Both the position numbers and the translations under genes were made by a program. The notes beneath the pieces are model-generated. The model did not search any database. It had not been told where the DNA came from and was given only the letters and a program-made list of their open reading frames with translations. Shown here piece by piece: positions 32,602 to 42,336 of a DNA stretch of 58,449 bases (its first letter is position 1; each line of letters opens with the position of its first letter). The DNA is from Alphaproteobacteria bacterium bin52 (GTDB lineage Bacteria; Pseudomonadota; Alphaproteobacteria; Thalassobaculales; Thalassobaculaceae), in contig MPMT01000025.1 in NCBI GenBank assembly GCA_002238645.1, forward strand, positions 1 through 58,449, written 5' to 3'.

Positions 32602-33175
32602 TGCAGAAATCCTTCCGGCGTGATGGCATGACCTGGCCCCGCGGGCGAGGCGCACTATATCGCAAAGTCCCCTGTTGCAGGCCGGCGCGAGCACGGGCTC
32701 CCGGGGCGCCAGCGTGGGCGGAACAACTGCGCTCGCCCGTCTCCCGGGCTCCAACGACACACCTGATCGACCGGACTGGTGAGCGTGCCGTCAACCGCCA
32801 GGCTGTTCGTCGTCCGCTCCCGCAACAGCGAGCGCGCCGCGCACGGTCGGACAACTGAGCGGCAGCAACAACCGGCGTCGGGCGCGGACCCGCGCGCGGA
32901 CGAAGGCCGGCTTCCAGGCCGTGGCATGCGGATACGCGGACCGCGCCGAACCGGATTCAACCGCATGCGCTCCGACGCCGGGATCCGGCATGGCAAAGAG
33001 GTTGGTCACGCCGCCTCCAGGCCCGTGTCCCGCGCAGTAACGAAAGGGACTCCTACCGAATAGTTGACAGCGTCATGCCGCCTGCAGGGCCTGGATCGAA
33101 GACCTGCAGGCGCTTCCCCCTTGCATGTTTCATGTAATTTCCTGTATTCTTCCCGTATTGTTCAGGAGACGCCGC
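32602..33175. other. Intergenic region between priA and the intact tnpB
   Basis: No recognisable gene lies in these 574 bp. The right part should contain the left end of the tnpB element, including the hairpin at 33080-33111 and the block just before the tnpB start. The left part presumably carries the priA promoter. Confidence 0.4.
33080..33111. repeat. Hairpin upstream of tnpB (possible element left end)
   Basis: GCCTGCAGG at 33080-33088 is the exact inverted repeat of CCTGCAGGC at 33103-33111, with a 14-base loop. IS200/IS605-type elements carry subterminal hairpins recognised by TnpA as single-stranded DNA, and this one sits 65 bp before the tnpB start. It is not obviously present upstream of the decayed tnpB, so its assignment is uncertain. 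Confidence 0.4.
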
Positions 33176-34402
33176 ATGGCGTCCAAGACAGGACCCGGGA
33201 CGAAACCGCAGCGTGCATACCGCCAGGTCACATACCGTCTGCTGCCGCAGACGCGGGGCAACTGGCGCCGCCTTGAGCGGGTCCTGGAAAACCAGCGCCA
33301 GTTGTACAACGCCGCCCTGCAGGAGCGGTCGGACGCCTGGCGTCTGGCGGGCGTCTCCATCACCTGGCAGGACCAGTTCAAGTCCCTGACGGCGTGCCGC
33401 CGGGAGATCCCGGAGATGGCGGCCGTGCCGGTCGCCATCCAGCGCGGCACGCTCAAGCGGGTGGACAAAGCCTTCCAGGGCTTCTTCCGCCGGGCACGGG
33501 CCGGGCAGAAGCCCGGCTACCCGCGGTTCCGCGGACGGCGCCGCTTCGACAGCATCTCCATCGTCTCCGGGGTGAGGCTGGAAGCAGGCAGGCTGCGTCT
33601 CCCCGGTTTCGGTTGGATGACGGTGCGCCGGCGCGGCGGCACCCCGTATCCGGACGCCCGTCCGGTCTCGGCGGTGCTGAAGCGCGAGGCCGGGCGCTGG
33701 TATGCCGTGGTCTGCCACCCGCTCGCGGTTGCGCCGCCGGAGGATGACGGGACCGCAATCGGCATCGACATGAACGCCGGCCAGGTCGCGGCGAGCGACG
33801 GACGGCTGTTCCACGCCCCGGACATGCGCCGCCTCGAGGCCCGGAAACGCCGGTATCAGCGCATAGTTGCGCGTCGCAGGCGCGCGAGCCGCCGGCGGGC
33901 CCGCGCAAGGGCGCGGCTCGCCAGGACGACACGGCGCATCGCCATGGCCCGGCGCGACTGGCACCACCAGGTCTCGCGCAGGATCGCCGAGGGTGCGCAC
34001 ACCGTCGCGATCGAGGACCTGAAGGTGAAGGCCATGACGGCAAGCGCCCGCGGCACGGCGAAGGAGCCGGGCAGCGGAGTGAAGCAGAAGGCCGGGCTCA
34101 ACCGGGTCGTTCTCGACACCGGCTGGGCCGCCCTGCGCGCGATGCTGGACTACAAGGCGGCGCGCGTGATCGCGGTCGATCCCCGCCACACCAGCCGGAC
34201 CTGCGCGGCCTGCGGCCATGTCGACGCCGCATCGCGCCGCTCGCAGGCGGTGTTTCACTGCGTGGCCTGCGGCCATGCCGACAATGCGGACGCGAACGCT
34301 GCCCGCAACATTCGGCGCCGGGGACTGGCGCAGCTGCACGGGGAGGCTGCCGGGGTGCCGGGCCGTGGAACCGTGAACACACGAGGAAGGATGGCGGCAT
34401 GA
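33176..34402 (+). CDS. tnpB: TnpB, RNA-guided endonuclease of an IS200/IS605-type element (intact)
   Basis: This 408-residue protein has a helix-turn-helix/OrfB N-terminal region (YRQVTYRLLPQTRGNWRRLE). The RuvC-like nuclease is split into D in GIDMNAGQVAASDG, E in VAIEDLKVKAM and D in ADANAARNI, with a zinc finger CAACGH...CVACGH between the last two. All catalytic residues are present, so it should be active. TnpB proteins cut DNA guided by an RNA from the element's right end and help the element persist. ATG 33176 was chosen because the decayed copy aligns from the same point and both have TTCAGGA 14-15 bases upstream. No tnpA is adjacent, so movement would need one in trans. Confidence 0.92.
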   Translation: MASKTGPGTKPQRAYRQVTYRLLPQTRGNWRRLERVLENQRQLYNAALQERSDAWRLAGVSITWQDQFKSLTACRREIPEMAAVPVAIQRGTLKRVDKAFQGFFRRARAGQKPGYPRFRGRRRFDSISIVSGVRLEAGRLRLPGFGWMTVRRRGGTPYPDARPVSAVLKREAGRWYAVVCHPLAVAPPEDDGTAIGIDMNAGQVAASDGRLFHAPDMRRLEARKRRYQRIVARRRRASRRRARARARLARTTRRIAMARRDWHHQVSRRIAEGAHTVAIEDLKVKAMTASARGTAKEPGSGVKQKAGLNRVVLDTGWAALRAMLDYKAARVIAVDPRHTSRTCAACGHVDAASRRSQAVFHCVACGHADNADANAARNIRRRGLAQLHGEAAGVPGRGTVNTRGRMAA

Positions 34403-34439
34403 GCCGTCAAGTGTTCTTTGTAAGTCCCTTTCCAGGGAT

Positions 34440-34649
34440 AACAGGAGCCGGTTCGCACTGAAGATGCCCGCGGCCCCGTCCCGTTGCCGGTGCGGACTTC
34501 ACCGGGTTCCCGGAAGAAGTAGACCCCGCGCCTCGTCCAGGACAGGCGACCCGAACACTCGCACAACCGACGCGCGCCCCCGACTTTTTCTCGAGCGCAC
34601 CCAACAGGTCGCAGAGCCGGCGCAGGTCTTCCAGTCGCGACGATGCCAT
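34440..34649 (-). pseudogene. GIY-YIG-like protein fragment cut by the tnpB element
   Basis: On the minus strand ATG 34649 begins SRLEDLRRLCDLLGALEKKSG. After a frame change comes CSGRLSWTRRGVYFFREPGEVRTGNGTGPR. These pieces match, in order, the N-terminus of a small family usually annotated as GIY-YIG nuclease-like, whose members continue with a VRVGTHALKAGS-type segment. Here similarity fades near 34450 and runs into the right end of the tnpB element. The gene thus has both a frameshift and loss of its 3' part. The assignment is from memory of family sequences, and the left limit is approximate. Confidence 0.55.
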
Positions 34650-34844
34650 CGGGTCACCTCTACCCGGTTCACCACGGCCTTGCCCGCACCGCACAGCGCA
34701 TGCGCCCCGCAGACTGATCGGGGCGGCCGGGCGCTTCAGGCAGGATCGGGACGGTATCCGGCGCCGGTGTCGCCGTTCCTCCGGACCGTTCGGGCGCAAT
34801 CCAGCCTCCGCACGTCAGAAACTCTGCAAACGCCCGACACCTGC

Positions 34845-35816
34845 TCACTGCGACGGCCTCAGCAGGCGGATCGCGCGGTCCGGATAGTCGGTGATCAGAC
34901 CGTCAACCCCGAGTGTCGCCATCGTCTCCATGTCATTGACATCATTGACGGTCCAGACCACGACACTGAGGCCCAGACCGTGCGCCTCAGCGAGTGTTCT
35001 TGCGGTCAGGTCGCGAAAATAGGGAGACCACACCGCGCATCCGGCCTGCTGCACCAGTCGCGGGGCCGAACCGCCGACGGCATCGATGTCAAGACCGGCA
35101 GTCCAGGGCGACGGTCCCGGGCGTCCGCGCTCGATGGTGTCGAACCAGGAGCGCTCGACAGTCAGGCAGACTGTCCGGATCTCCGGTGCCTGCGCCTGCA
35201 CCTCGCGGAAGATGCGCCAGTCGAAGGACTGGATGGTGGCCCGCCCACTCATCCCTTCGGACTCCAGCACCCCGACGGTCGCCTGCACGAGCCTGGTCGG
35301 ATCCGCCGTGTCATCGGGTTCCAGCGGCGAGAGCTTGATCTCGATATTGAAGCGCAATGCCTCGGCACCCGGGCCGCGCCCCAGGGCCAGGATTTCCCGC
35401 AACGTCGGAACACGGGCGCCGTCACGGGGTTCCTGTTCCGGAAACCGCTCGGCGATTCTGCTGCCGGGCCGGGTCCGCCCGACGTCGAACGCCGACAGCG
35501 CGCGGGATTGCAGGTGCCACAGCAGCAGTCTTGGCCCGCTCAGCCATTTGCCGTCGGCATCACGGGCGATGTCGGGGTTCAGGGCCCGGTCGTGGTGCAC
35601 CACGGGGACACCGTCCCGGGTCATGCCGATGTCGAGCTCAAGCTGATCGACGCCGAGTTCGATGGCACGCTTGAAGGCCGGCAGCGTGTTTTCGGGCAGC
35701 AGCCCGCGAGCACCGCGGTGGCCCTGGATTTCCGTGGCCTGGACCATCATCGGCAGCGCAGTGCACAGCAAAAGGATGCACGCACGTCGGATCCCCGTGC
35801 CGCTTCGATCAGACAT
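34845..35816 (-). CDS. Glycerophosphodiester phosphodiesterase, exported
   Basis: The 323-residue protein hydrolyses glycerophosphodiesters to glycerol 3-phosphate and an alcohol. It begins with a signal peptide (RRACILLLCTALPMMVQATE), so it is periplasmic. HRGARGLLPENTLPAFKRA gives the first catalytic His and Arg, and LELDIGMTRDGVPVVHHD the metal and second His region. IEIKLSPLEP and VWTVNDVNDMETMATLGVDGLITDYPDR complete the GDPD barrel. It stands alone between the broken GIY-YIG gene and a decayed region. Confidence 0.92.
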   Translation of the reverse strand: MSDRSGTGIRRACILLLCTALPMMVQATEIQGHRGARGLLPENTLPAFKRAIELGVDQLELDIGMTRDGVPVVHHDRALNPDIARDADGKWLSGPRLLLWHLQSRALSAFDVGRTRPGSRIAERFPEQEPRDGARVPTLREILALGRGPGAEALRFNIEIKLSPLEPDDTADPTRLVQATVGVLESEGMSGRATIQSFDWRIFREVQAQAPEIRTVCLTVERSWFDTIERGRPGPSPWTAGLDIDAVGGSAPRLVQQAGCAVWSPYFRDLTARTLAEAHGLGLSVVVWTVNDVNDMETMATLGVDGLITDYPDRAIRLLRPSQ

Positions 35817-37300
35817 GCCGGTTTCCTTTCCCGGGATCGAACCGGTGGATATGACCCGGAGACACGGTCAATGGCAACGTGTTCTTGATGGCACTGTGCC
35901 GTGAGCCTTCCGGCCGAACCGCCAGGGGCTCGCCCGGGCCTTCGGTGGACAGACACTCCGTGCGCCAGGGTATCGGCGCCCGGCGCTTCGACAAGATCGA
36001 TGGCAACCTTCGGGTGGACCGGGTCACCACTGGCAGGCAGCGGGTGTTCGAGCCGCATTCCAACACGTACCGGCCATTGCGGCACGCATGCGGCCACGAC
36101 GGTCTTCAATGTGTGACCGATGCCCGCTGAAAGCACCGCCAATGTCCGGGTGACACGCCGAGGTGCCCGGTGCCCACCGTGTATGCACGACTGTGCGGTT
36201 CCGGCCGGCCCGGTGCCGACCTTTCGTGGCGGGACCAGACATTTTGGACACCAGGCTGTCAGCTGCGACCAGAATGCTCTTTCTCCGGACCGCGTGGGCT
36301 TGTTCGCCGTACTGAAGTGGAAATTCTCGAAGACAGGTTAAGCGGTTTCAGAAATTCACTGCACACGGGATGTTGTCGCCAATGCTCATCGCCGATGTGC
36401 TGCGCACGACGAAGTCCGGGATCGCCGGTACGCTGGGCCTGGGAAAGGATGGGTTCGCACGAGCATCGCGCGTTGGCGAACCCAAGACCCGGGCCCGCCT
36501 GCGCCAGATGCTGGAAGTTCTCGACCGCGTCGAAGCAGTGACCGGATTGCTGCTCGCCGCCCATGCCTGGTTCCGCGCCGAGCCGTTGACCCGTCACCTC
36601 CTCGCCCTCGCGTTTCGGCCCCTGGGCCTGGTCCCCTGCGGTGCCGGCTTCTCCCGTGTCTCTCGATCGCGGTGATGCGCGTCTGCCCGACGATGGATGT
36701 CTCCCGGGCCGTGGTGAGGAGGGCATACGTGCCGGAAGGTCGCCGCCGTCAAAGCCACGAGAGACTGACGCCACGTCCCGGGATGGAGAAGCGCCGTGAC
36801 CATCCGCGCACCCGTCGAGGGACCGGATCGCGCGTGGCCGACGGAGACCGCATCACCCCGGCGATGAAGCGCGGGGTGGTGACGCCCGGCCTACACAGGG
36901 CGGACCGCGAAACCGGGCTGACGGGCGAGGTGTACTGCGGCAGGCGCAACCTCCGGCACCGCCGCGACAAACGACCGACGGCCCCGGGGAACATCCCGCC
37001 TTGAAACCGGCACCAAGGCTCGCATACAGTCTTCGCCAAGGGCATCGGGGAGACCGCCATTCGTCAGCATGTGGCCGGTTGAGTAACGCCGACGGGCGTG
37101 TTTCCGTGTCCCGCTATCCCAGAACATCTGCCTTGGCCGGGGACCCGGGTCTGTGCCTGTTCGCGGCAGTACGGAAGGCTCCGTCTTCGGGGAACAACCG
37201 GGCCACGGCGTCACACGACGAGTACGCACGGCATTCGGGCTGACCTGAAGCCCGGCACGGACGGACAGTCCCGCACGGGTTACCAAGGAAGGGGAGAGCA
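35817..37300. other. Decayed, gene-poor region
   Basis: About 1.5 kb without an intact recognisable gene. The only piece with family resemblance is the DUF2384 antitoxin remnant at 36370-36675. Around 36300-36370 the DNA is locally richer in A and T, suggesting an old promoter. Other open frames here match no family that could be recalled. A GGAAGGGGAGAG ribosome site for hyuA ends the stretch. Confidence 0.5.
36370..36675 (+). pseudogene. Antitoxin fragment of the Xre/MbcA/ParS type (DUF2384)
   Basis: The frame from ATG 36370 reads VLRTTKSGIAGTLGLGKDGF, then ARASRVGEPKTRARLRQMLEV, VLDRVEAVTG and HAWFRAEPL. This resembles the core of DUF2384 antitoxins, which pair with RES-domain toxins. After WFRAEPL the expected C-terminal toxin-binding part (a PGFGG-like segment) is replaced by unrelated sequence, so the protein is frameshifted or truncated. 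No RES toxin can be seen next to it. It is probably a remnant of a lost toxin-antitoxin pair. Confidence 0.55.
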
Positions 37301-39397
37301 GTGACGACAGGAAACCCGGACACCGGAGAACGCTGGCGCGTCGGTGTCGATGTCGGCGGGACCTTCACCGACCTCGCGCTGGTCAACGACGCGACCGGCG
37401 CCATGTCGATCCACAAGCAGCTGACCACGCAGCAGGATCCGTCGCGGGCCGTGCTCACCGGTCTCGAGACCCTGCTGGCGCGCGCCGGGGTGGCGGTGGG
37501 CGAGGTCTCGGCCCTGGCCCATGGCACCACGCTCGTGACCAACGCCGTGATCGAGCGCCGCGGCGCGAAGACCGGCATGCTGGTCACCCGCGGCTTCCGC
37601 GACGTACTCGACATCGCGATGGAGCGCCGTTTCGACCTGTTCGACCTCTCGATCACCTTCGCCGACCCGGTGGTTCCCCGTGAGCTGCGGCTGGAGGTCG
37701 ACGAACGCATCCGTTACGACGGCGCGGTCGAAAGTGCGCTCGACCCGGACCAGGTCGAACGGGCAACCCGCACCCTGGTCGAGGAGCACGGGATCGAGGC
37801 ACTCGCACTGTGCTTCCTGCACTCCTACGTCGACGACCGGCACGAGGCCGCGGCGCGCGAGGTCGTCGCCGCCCGCTTTCCCGGGCTCACGGTCACCACC
37901 TCGTCCGAGATCCTGCCCTTCATGCGCGAGTACGAGCGCTGGTCGACCACCACGGTCAACGCCTATGTCCAGCCGCTGACCGACCGGTACCTGCGCCGCC
38001 TGGAGGACGGCCTCGCCCGGATGGGGTTCGCGGGATCCCTGCTGATCATGACGGCGTCTGGCGGCATGGTCACGCCGGCGATCGCGCGCCGGTTTCCGGT
38101 CCGGTTGATCGAGTCCGGGCCCGCGGCGGGGGCGCTGGTCGCCGCTTTCCTCGGCGAACAGATCGGCGAGGGCGACCTGCTCTCCTTCGACATGGGAGGA
38201 ACCACGGCGAAGGGCGCGCTCATCAGGAACGGCCGGCCGTTGCGGCGCTACGAGTTCGAGGTGGCGCGGGCCTACAACTACAAGGCCGGCAGTGGCCTGC
38301 CGCTCAGGATCCCGGTCATCGACATGATCGAGATCGGTGCCGGCGGCGGCTCGATCGCCCGGGTGGATGACCGCGGGTTGCTCGCCGTCGGACCGTACAG
38401 CGCCGGCGCCGATCCCGGACCGGCCTGTTACGCAACCGGCGGAGACAGCGCCACCCTGACCGACGCCAACCTCGCGCTCGGCTACCTCGAGCCCGACGCT
38501 TTCCTCGGCGGGCGCCTGAACCCCGACGGCCCAATCGAGACGCGTGTCGCCGGCCCTCTCGGCATCAGCCTTGACCGGGCGGCATGGGGCATTCACGAGG
38601 TCATCAACGAGGATGTCGCCCGGGCCTTTCGCATGCACGCCTCCGAAATCGGGTTCGACTACCGACGGTGCGTCATGATCGCGTTCGGCGGCTCCGGGCC
38701 TGCACACGCGGTCAGGGTCGCGCGCAAGCTGAGAATTCCCCGGGTAATCCTGCCGGTCGGGGCCGGGGTGATGTCGGCGATCGGCCTGCTCACGACCCCG
38801 GTCTCCTACGCCACCCTGCGTTCCGGACAGATCCTGCTGGAAGACCTGGGCGCGGGCGGGATCGAGAGCGGGTTCAGGCCGGTAATCGATCAGGCCACGG
38901 GACTGCTCGCGGCGGCCGGGATCGCGCTCGACGACATGTCCGTCGAACGGCGCCTCGACATGCGCTTTCATGGCCAGGGCCACGAAGTCGAGGTGGTCTG
39001 CAGCGCCGGCATATCGCCCGGCGAACTCGGCAAGAGGTTCCTCGACGCCTATGCCGCGATCTACGCGGCAACACCCATCGACGCCGCGATCGAAATCGTC
39101 AACTGGAAGGTCGAGGCCTCCGGCCCGAGCCCGGAATTCGCCCGCGGGTACAAGCCGTTCCCCGGCGCCTCGGGGACCGACTGCGAGGTCGGGTCAATCG
39201 ACGCATGGGACCCGCAGGCCGGCGAAAGGCGCCGCTGGCCGGTGCTCGACCGCTACGCGCTCGAACCCGGCCAGACGGTCGTCGGTCCGGCCCTCGTGCG
39301 CGAGGACGAGGCCACGACGGTCCTCAGCCCCGGCGACAACATGCGGGTGGACAGCATGGGAAACCTGGTGATCACACTCGCCGAGGAGGAAGCATGA
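37301..39397 (+). CDS. hyuA: Hydantoinase/oxoprolinase subunit A (HyuA family)
   Basis: This 698-residue protein of the ASKHA ATPase fold starts at GTG 37301 with a strong GGAAGGGG ribosome site. RVGVDVGGTFTDLALVND is the phosphate-1 motif, AHGTTLVTNAVIERRGAKTG follows, and LLSFDMGGTTAKGALI and GAGGGSIARVDDRG are the later phosphate and active-site loops. With HyuB it forms an ATP-dependent enzyme that opens cyclic amides such as hydantoins or 5-oxoproline, or carboxylates ketones as in acetone carboxylase relatives. The substrate is not determined. It overlaps hyuB by 4 bp. Confidence 0.92.
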   Translation: MTTGNPDTGERWRVGVDVGGTFTDLALVNDATGAMSIHKQLTTQQDPSRAVLTGLETLLARAGVAVGEVSALAHGTTLVTNAVIERRGAKTGMLVTRGFRDVLDIAMERRFDLFDLSITFADPVVPRELRLEVDERIRYDGAVESALDPDQVERATRTLVEEHGIEALALCFLHSYVDDRHEAAAREVVAARFPGLTVTTSSEILPFMREYERWSTTTVNAYVQPLTDRYLRRLEDGLARMGFAGSLLIMTASGGMVTPAIARRFPVRLIESGPAAGALVAAFLGEQIGEGDLLSFDMGGTTAKGALIRNGRPLRRYEFEVARAYNYKAGSGLPLRIPVIDMIEIGAGGGSIARVDDRGLLAVGPYSAGADPGPACYATGGDSATLTDANLALGYLEPDAFLGGRLNPDGPIETRVAGPLGISLDRAAWGIHEVINEDVARAFRMHASEIGFDYRRCVMIAFGGSGPAHAVRVARKLRIPRVILPVGAGVMSAIGLLTTPVSYATLRSGQILLEDLGAGGIESGFRPVIDQATGLLAAAGIALDDMSVERRLDMRFHGQGHEVEVVCSAGISPGELGKRFLDAYAAIYAATPIDAAIEIVNWKVEASGPSPEFARGYKPFPGASGTDCEVGSIDAWDPQAGERRRWPVLDRYALEPGQTVVGPALVREDEATTVLSPGDNMRVDSMGNLVITLAEEEA

Positions 39398-40950
39398 CGA
39401 CCTACGATCCGGTCAGTCTCAAGATCCTGTGGGACCGCCTGGTCGCGATCGCCGACGAGCTCGTGCTCTCGCTGGTGCGGACCTCGTTCTCGATGAACGT
39501 GCGCGAGGGCTACGACCTGTCCTGCATGGTCTTCGACGCGAAGGCCCGGCTGGTTGCCCAGGGAACCTACTCGGTTCCGTCCTTCACCGGCACGGCGCCG
39601 CGCACCATCGGCCACATGCTCGCGGTCTATCCACCCGAAACCCTGCGTCCGGGCGATATCGTGATGACGAACGATCCCTGGATGGGGACCGGGCATCTGT
39701 TCGACGTCACCATGCTGCGACCGGTATTCCGCGGCAGCCGGCTGGTCGGCTACACCATGAGTGTCACCCACCTGCCCGACATCGGCGGCCGGGGCATGGC
39801 GTCCGATTGTACCGAGATCTACCACGAGGGGCTGCGGCTGCCGGTCTGCAAGCTGCGCGATGACGGTGTCCTGAACACCCTGCTGCTCGACGTGGTCGGC
39901 GCCAATGTCCGGGTTCCGGAACAGACCATCGGCGACCTGATGGCGAATGCCGCCTGCAACGAAGTCGGTGGACGGGCGTTACTCGAGTTCATGGACGACT
40001 ATGGTCTCGACGATATCGACAGCCTCTCCGACGCCGTCAACGACCACTCCGAAGCCGCCATGCGCAGCAGGATCCGCGACATGCCTGACGGAACCTGGCG
40101 CAACAGCATCGAGATCGAGGGGCCGGGCCACCCGGTCACGCTTGCGGCCTCGATGACCATCGAGGACACGTCGGCAAGGGTTGACTTCGCCGGCACCGAC
40201 GGGCCGGTCCGAGCCTCGATCAACGTTCCGTTCTGCTACACCGTCGCCCAGTCCAACTACGTCATGAAGTGCCTCACGATCCCGGACCTGCCCAACACCA
40301 TGGGCAGCACCAGGCCGGTCACGGTCCGGGCCCCGGAAGGCTGCATCCTCGACGCCCGCCATCCCTGGCCAACCGGTGGGCGTCACTCGGTCGGACACTT
40401 CGTGGTCCCGCTGCTGATGGGCGCAATGGCCGACGTGGTACCCGAGCGTGTGCAGTCCGACGGCGCCATGATGAACGTCTTCAGCGTCCAGGGCCGGCAT
40501 CGCGACGGCGGCGATGTCTCGTCTCTGTTCTTCCTTGCCGGCGGTCTTGGCGCCATGCACGGGCTCCACGGCCGCGACGTAACCCCGGCGCCGTCCAACA
40601 TGACGGTGGTTCCCACCGAAATCTGGGAGAGCCGGACCAGCATGACCGTCGAATCCCGTGAAGTGCTTCCCGGCACCGGCGGTGTCGGCCGCTGGCGCGG
40701 CGGGGACGGTCAGAAGGTCGTTTTCCGCAACGATACCGGGCATCCGCTGGAGTTCGCACTGATGGGCCAGCGCACCAGCTTTCCGGCTCGGGGACTTGCC
40801 GGAGGCGGCTCCGGTGCGCTGCGTCGCTACGAGGTCAATGGCGCGCCGGTCGACCCGAAGGCCCGCATCATGCTCGAACCGGGTGACCGGATCTCGATGT
40901 ACGAAGCCGGTGGTGGCGGCTACGGAGTGCCGGACTCGCAGGACGCCTGA
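39394..40950 (+). CDS. hyuB: Hydantoinase/oxoprolinase subunit B (HyuB family)
   Basis: The protein of 518 residues starts at ATG 39394, sharing ATGA with the hyuA stop. It begins YDPVSLKILWDRLVAIADEL and has GDIVMTNDPWMGTGHLFDVT near residue 85, VTHLPDIGGRGM and YHEGLRLPVCKL. The C-terminal half has ILDARHPWPTGGRHSVGHF and ends with EAGGGGYG, the family's hallmark. It is the partner subunit of HyuA. A regulator or transporter for the substrate is not adjacent. Confidence 0.93.
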   Translation: MTTYDPVSLKILWDRLVAIADELVLSLVRTSFSMNVREGYDLSCMVFDAKARLVAQGTYSVPSFTGTAPRTIGHMLAVYPPETLRPGDIVMTNDPWMGTGHLFDVTMLRPVFRGSRLVGYTMSVTHLPDIGGRGMASDCTEIYHEGLRLPVCKLRDDGVLNTLLLDVVGANVRVPEQTIGDLMANAACNEVGGRALLEFMDDYGLDDIDSLSDAVNDHSEAAMRSRIRDMPDGTWRNSIEIEGPGHPVTLAASMTIEDTSARVDFAGTDGPVRASINVPFCYTVAQSNYVMKCLTIPDLPNTMGSTRPVTVRAPEGCILDARHPWPTGGRHSVGHFVVPLLMGAMADVVPERVQSDGAMMNVFSVQGRHRDGGDVSSLFFLAGGLGAMHGLHGRDVTPAPSNMTVVPTEIWESRTSMTVESREVLPGTGGVGRWRGGDGQKVVFRNDTGHPLEFALMGQRTSFPARGLAGGGSGALRRYEVNGAPVDPKARIMLEPGDRISMYEAGGGGYGVPDSQDA

Positions 40951-41031
40951 CTTTCGGTGAACATCCCCGCCCGGGGTCCGACGCGGTCGCCGTGGATATG
41001 ACCGTTCATGCCCGGGCGGGCGGCAGGGCGC

Positions 41032-42279
41032 CTACAGACGGATCACGGGTCGAAGGTTGACCAGCAGTTCCTCCCAGCCGCGCCTGAACGCGCCGGCCCG
41101 GAAGCGCCAGGCAATGAGCGCTAGCAGCGCGAATGCGCCGGCCCACTGCAGCACCTGGACGGTCGGGATCTCGGATGCCTGGAGAGTGACGATTACCGGG
41201 TAGCCGCCTGCGATGACCAGGATGTCGATGAGGACGCCGCAGACGACGGTCACACCGGCGACGCTGCCGAGGTAGATCGACGCGAAGCGGAGGCCAAACC
41301 GCTGCATGATGACGGCGATGGTCCCGGTATTGGTCGCCGGACCCGTCATCAGGAACACCAGCGCCGCGCCGGGACTGACCCCCTTCGCGACCAGCGCCGC
41401 CGCGATCGGGGTGCTCGCCGAGGCGCAGATATAGAGCGGCACTCCGACCAGCAGCATCACTGGGTAGGAAAGCCACACTGAGTACTCGCTGGCCATGAGG
41501 TCGGCCGGGATCGCGACGTAGAGCACTGCGCCGAGGACGATGCCCACTATGAGGGCGAACAGGATGTCGTCGGCGATTTCGACGAAACCGTACCGGAAGA
41601 CGTGGGCAACGATGGTCCGGAAGTCGGGCAGCAGGCAGGCAGGCCCTGTCTCGACAGCCCCCGGCCCGGCACCCCGGCTCACGGAGCGGACTGCACCCTT
41701 CGCCCAGTCGACGCCCGCGCGCCACATCTGAGCCGGGCTGACGTAACAGCTGTCCAGGCCCGGGATCAGCGACTGGTGCGCGCCGGGTCCCGCGCTGCCC
41801 TGATGACAGCAACAGCCGTCTGCCACATCCTGCGGAACCCGTTCGTGGTCGTCCCGGACGAGCCTGATGGAAAGCAGCCCCGCGACAACGGCGGTCACGA
41901 AGCTGATGACCGGGCGGACAACGGCAGCGACCGGCCCGAAGAACGCGTGGGTGACCAGGATCGAGTCGGCCCCGGTCTCGGGTGCCGTGATCAGCAGTGA
42001 CATGCAGGACGAACGCGACGCCCCCTTGGCGCGCATCTCGGCAACCACCGGCACCACCGAACAGCTGCACAACGGGACCGGCACCCCGACCGCGGCGGCG
42101 ACTGTGACCGACTTCAGGGTGTCATGGCGGAACCAGCGCGTGATCGCGTGACACGAGATGAAGACATGGATCAGCCCCCCGAGGAACAGACCCAGCAGCA
42201 GCATCGGGGCGAGCAGCAGGAACGACTGCACGAGGAAGCCGAGAAAATCGGTCCCGACGCCAACAAGCACTTCCGCCAT
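41032..42279 (-). CDS. DUF318-family permease, probable metal efflux (SO_0444/ArsP-like)
   Basis: This 415-residue membrane protein has about eight to ten hydrophobic segments in two related halves. The first half carries VPLCSCSVVPVVAEM followed by SCMSLLITAPETGADSI. The second carries VPLYICASASTPIAAALV followed by FLMTGPATNTGTIAV. These paired motifs define the DUF318 permeases, which include arsenic and copper/zinc exporters. The central loop holds GCCCHQG, a plausible metal site. ATG 42279 was chosen over an in-frame ATG at 42357 because the extra residues look non-membrane and unlike the family. Confidence 0.8.
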   Translation of the reverse strand: MAEVLVGVGTDFLGFLVQSFLLLAPMLLLGLFLGGLIHVFISCHAITRWFRHDTLKSVTVAAAVGVPVPLCSCSVVPVVAEMRAKGASRSSCMSLLITAPETGADSILVTHAFFGPVAAVVRPVISFVTAVVAGLLSIRLVRDDHERVPQDVADGCCCHQGSAGPGAHQSLIPGLDSCYVSPAQMWRAGVDWAKGAVRSVSRGAGPGAVETGPACLLPDFRTIVAHVFRYGFVEIADDILFALIVGIVLGAVLYVAIPADLMASEYSVWLSYPVMLLVGVPLYICASASTPIAAALVAKGVSPGAALVFLMTGPATNTGTIAVIMQRFGLRFASIYLGSVAGVTVVCGVLIDILVIAGGYPVIVTLQASEIPTVQVLQWAGAFALLALIAWRFRAGAFRRGWEELLVNLRPVIRL

Positions 42280-42336
42280 CCGCGCATCCCCCGACACACA
42301 GACAGCCATGGTGCCACAGCCGGGCTGTCGTGGCAC

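Noticed and set aside
35825..35855. Minus-strand sequence GGTTCGATCCCGGG resembling a tRNA T arm
   Set aside because: The stem has a mismatch, no acceptor strand or CCA follows, and no anticodon arm lies upstream.
35879..36130. Frame with HACGHDG, resembling the metal site of M20 peptidases
   Set aside because: Nothing else in the frame matches that family; a chance match in GC-rich DNA is more likely.
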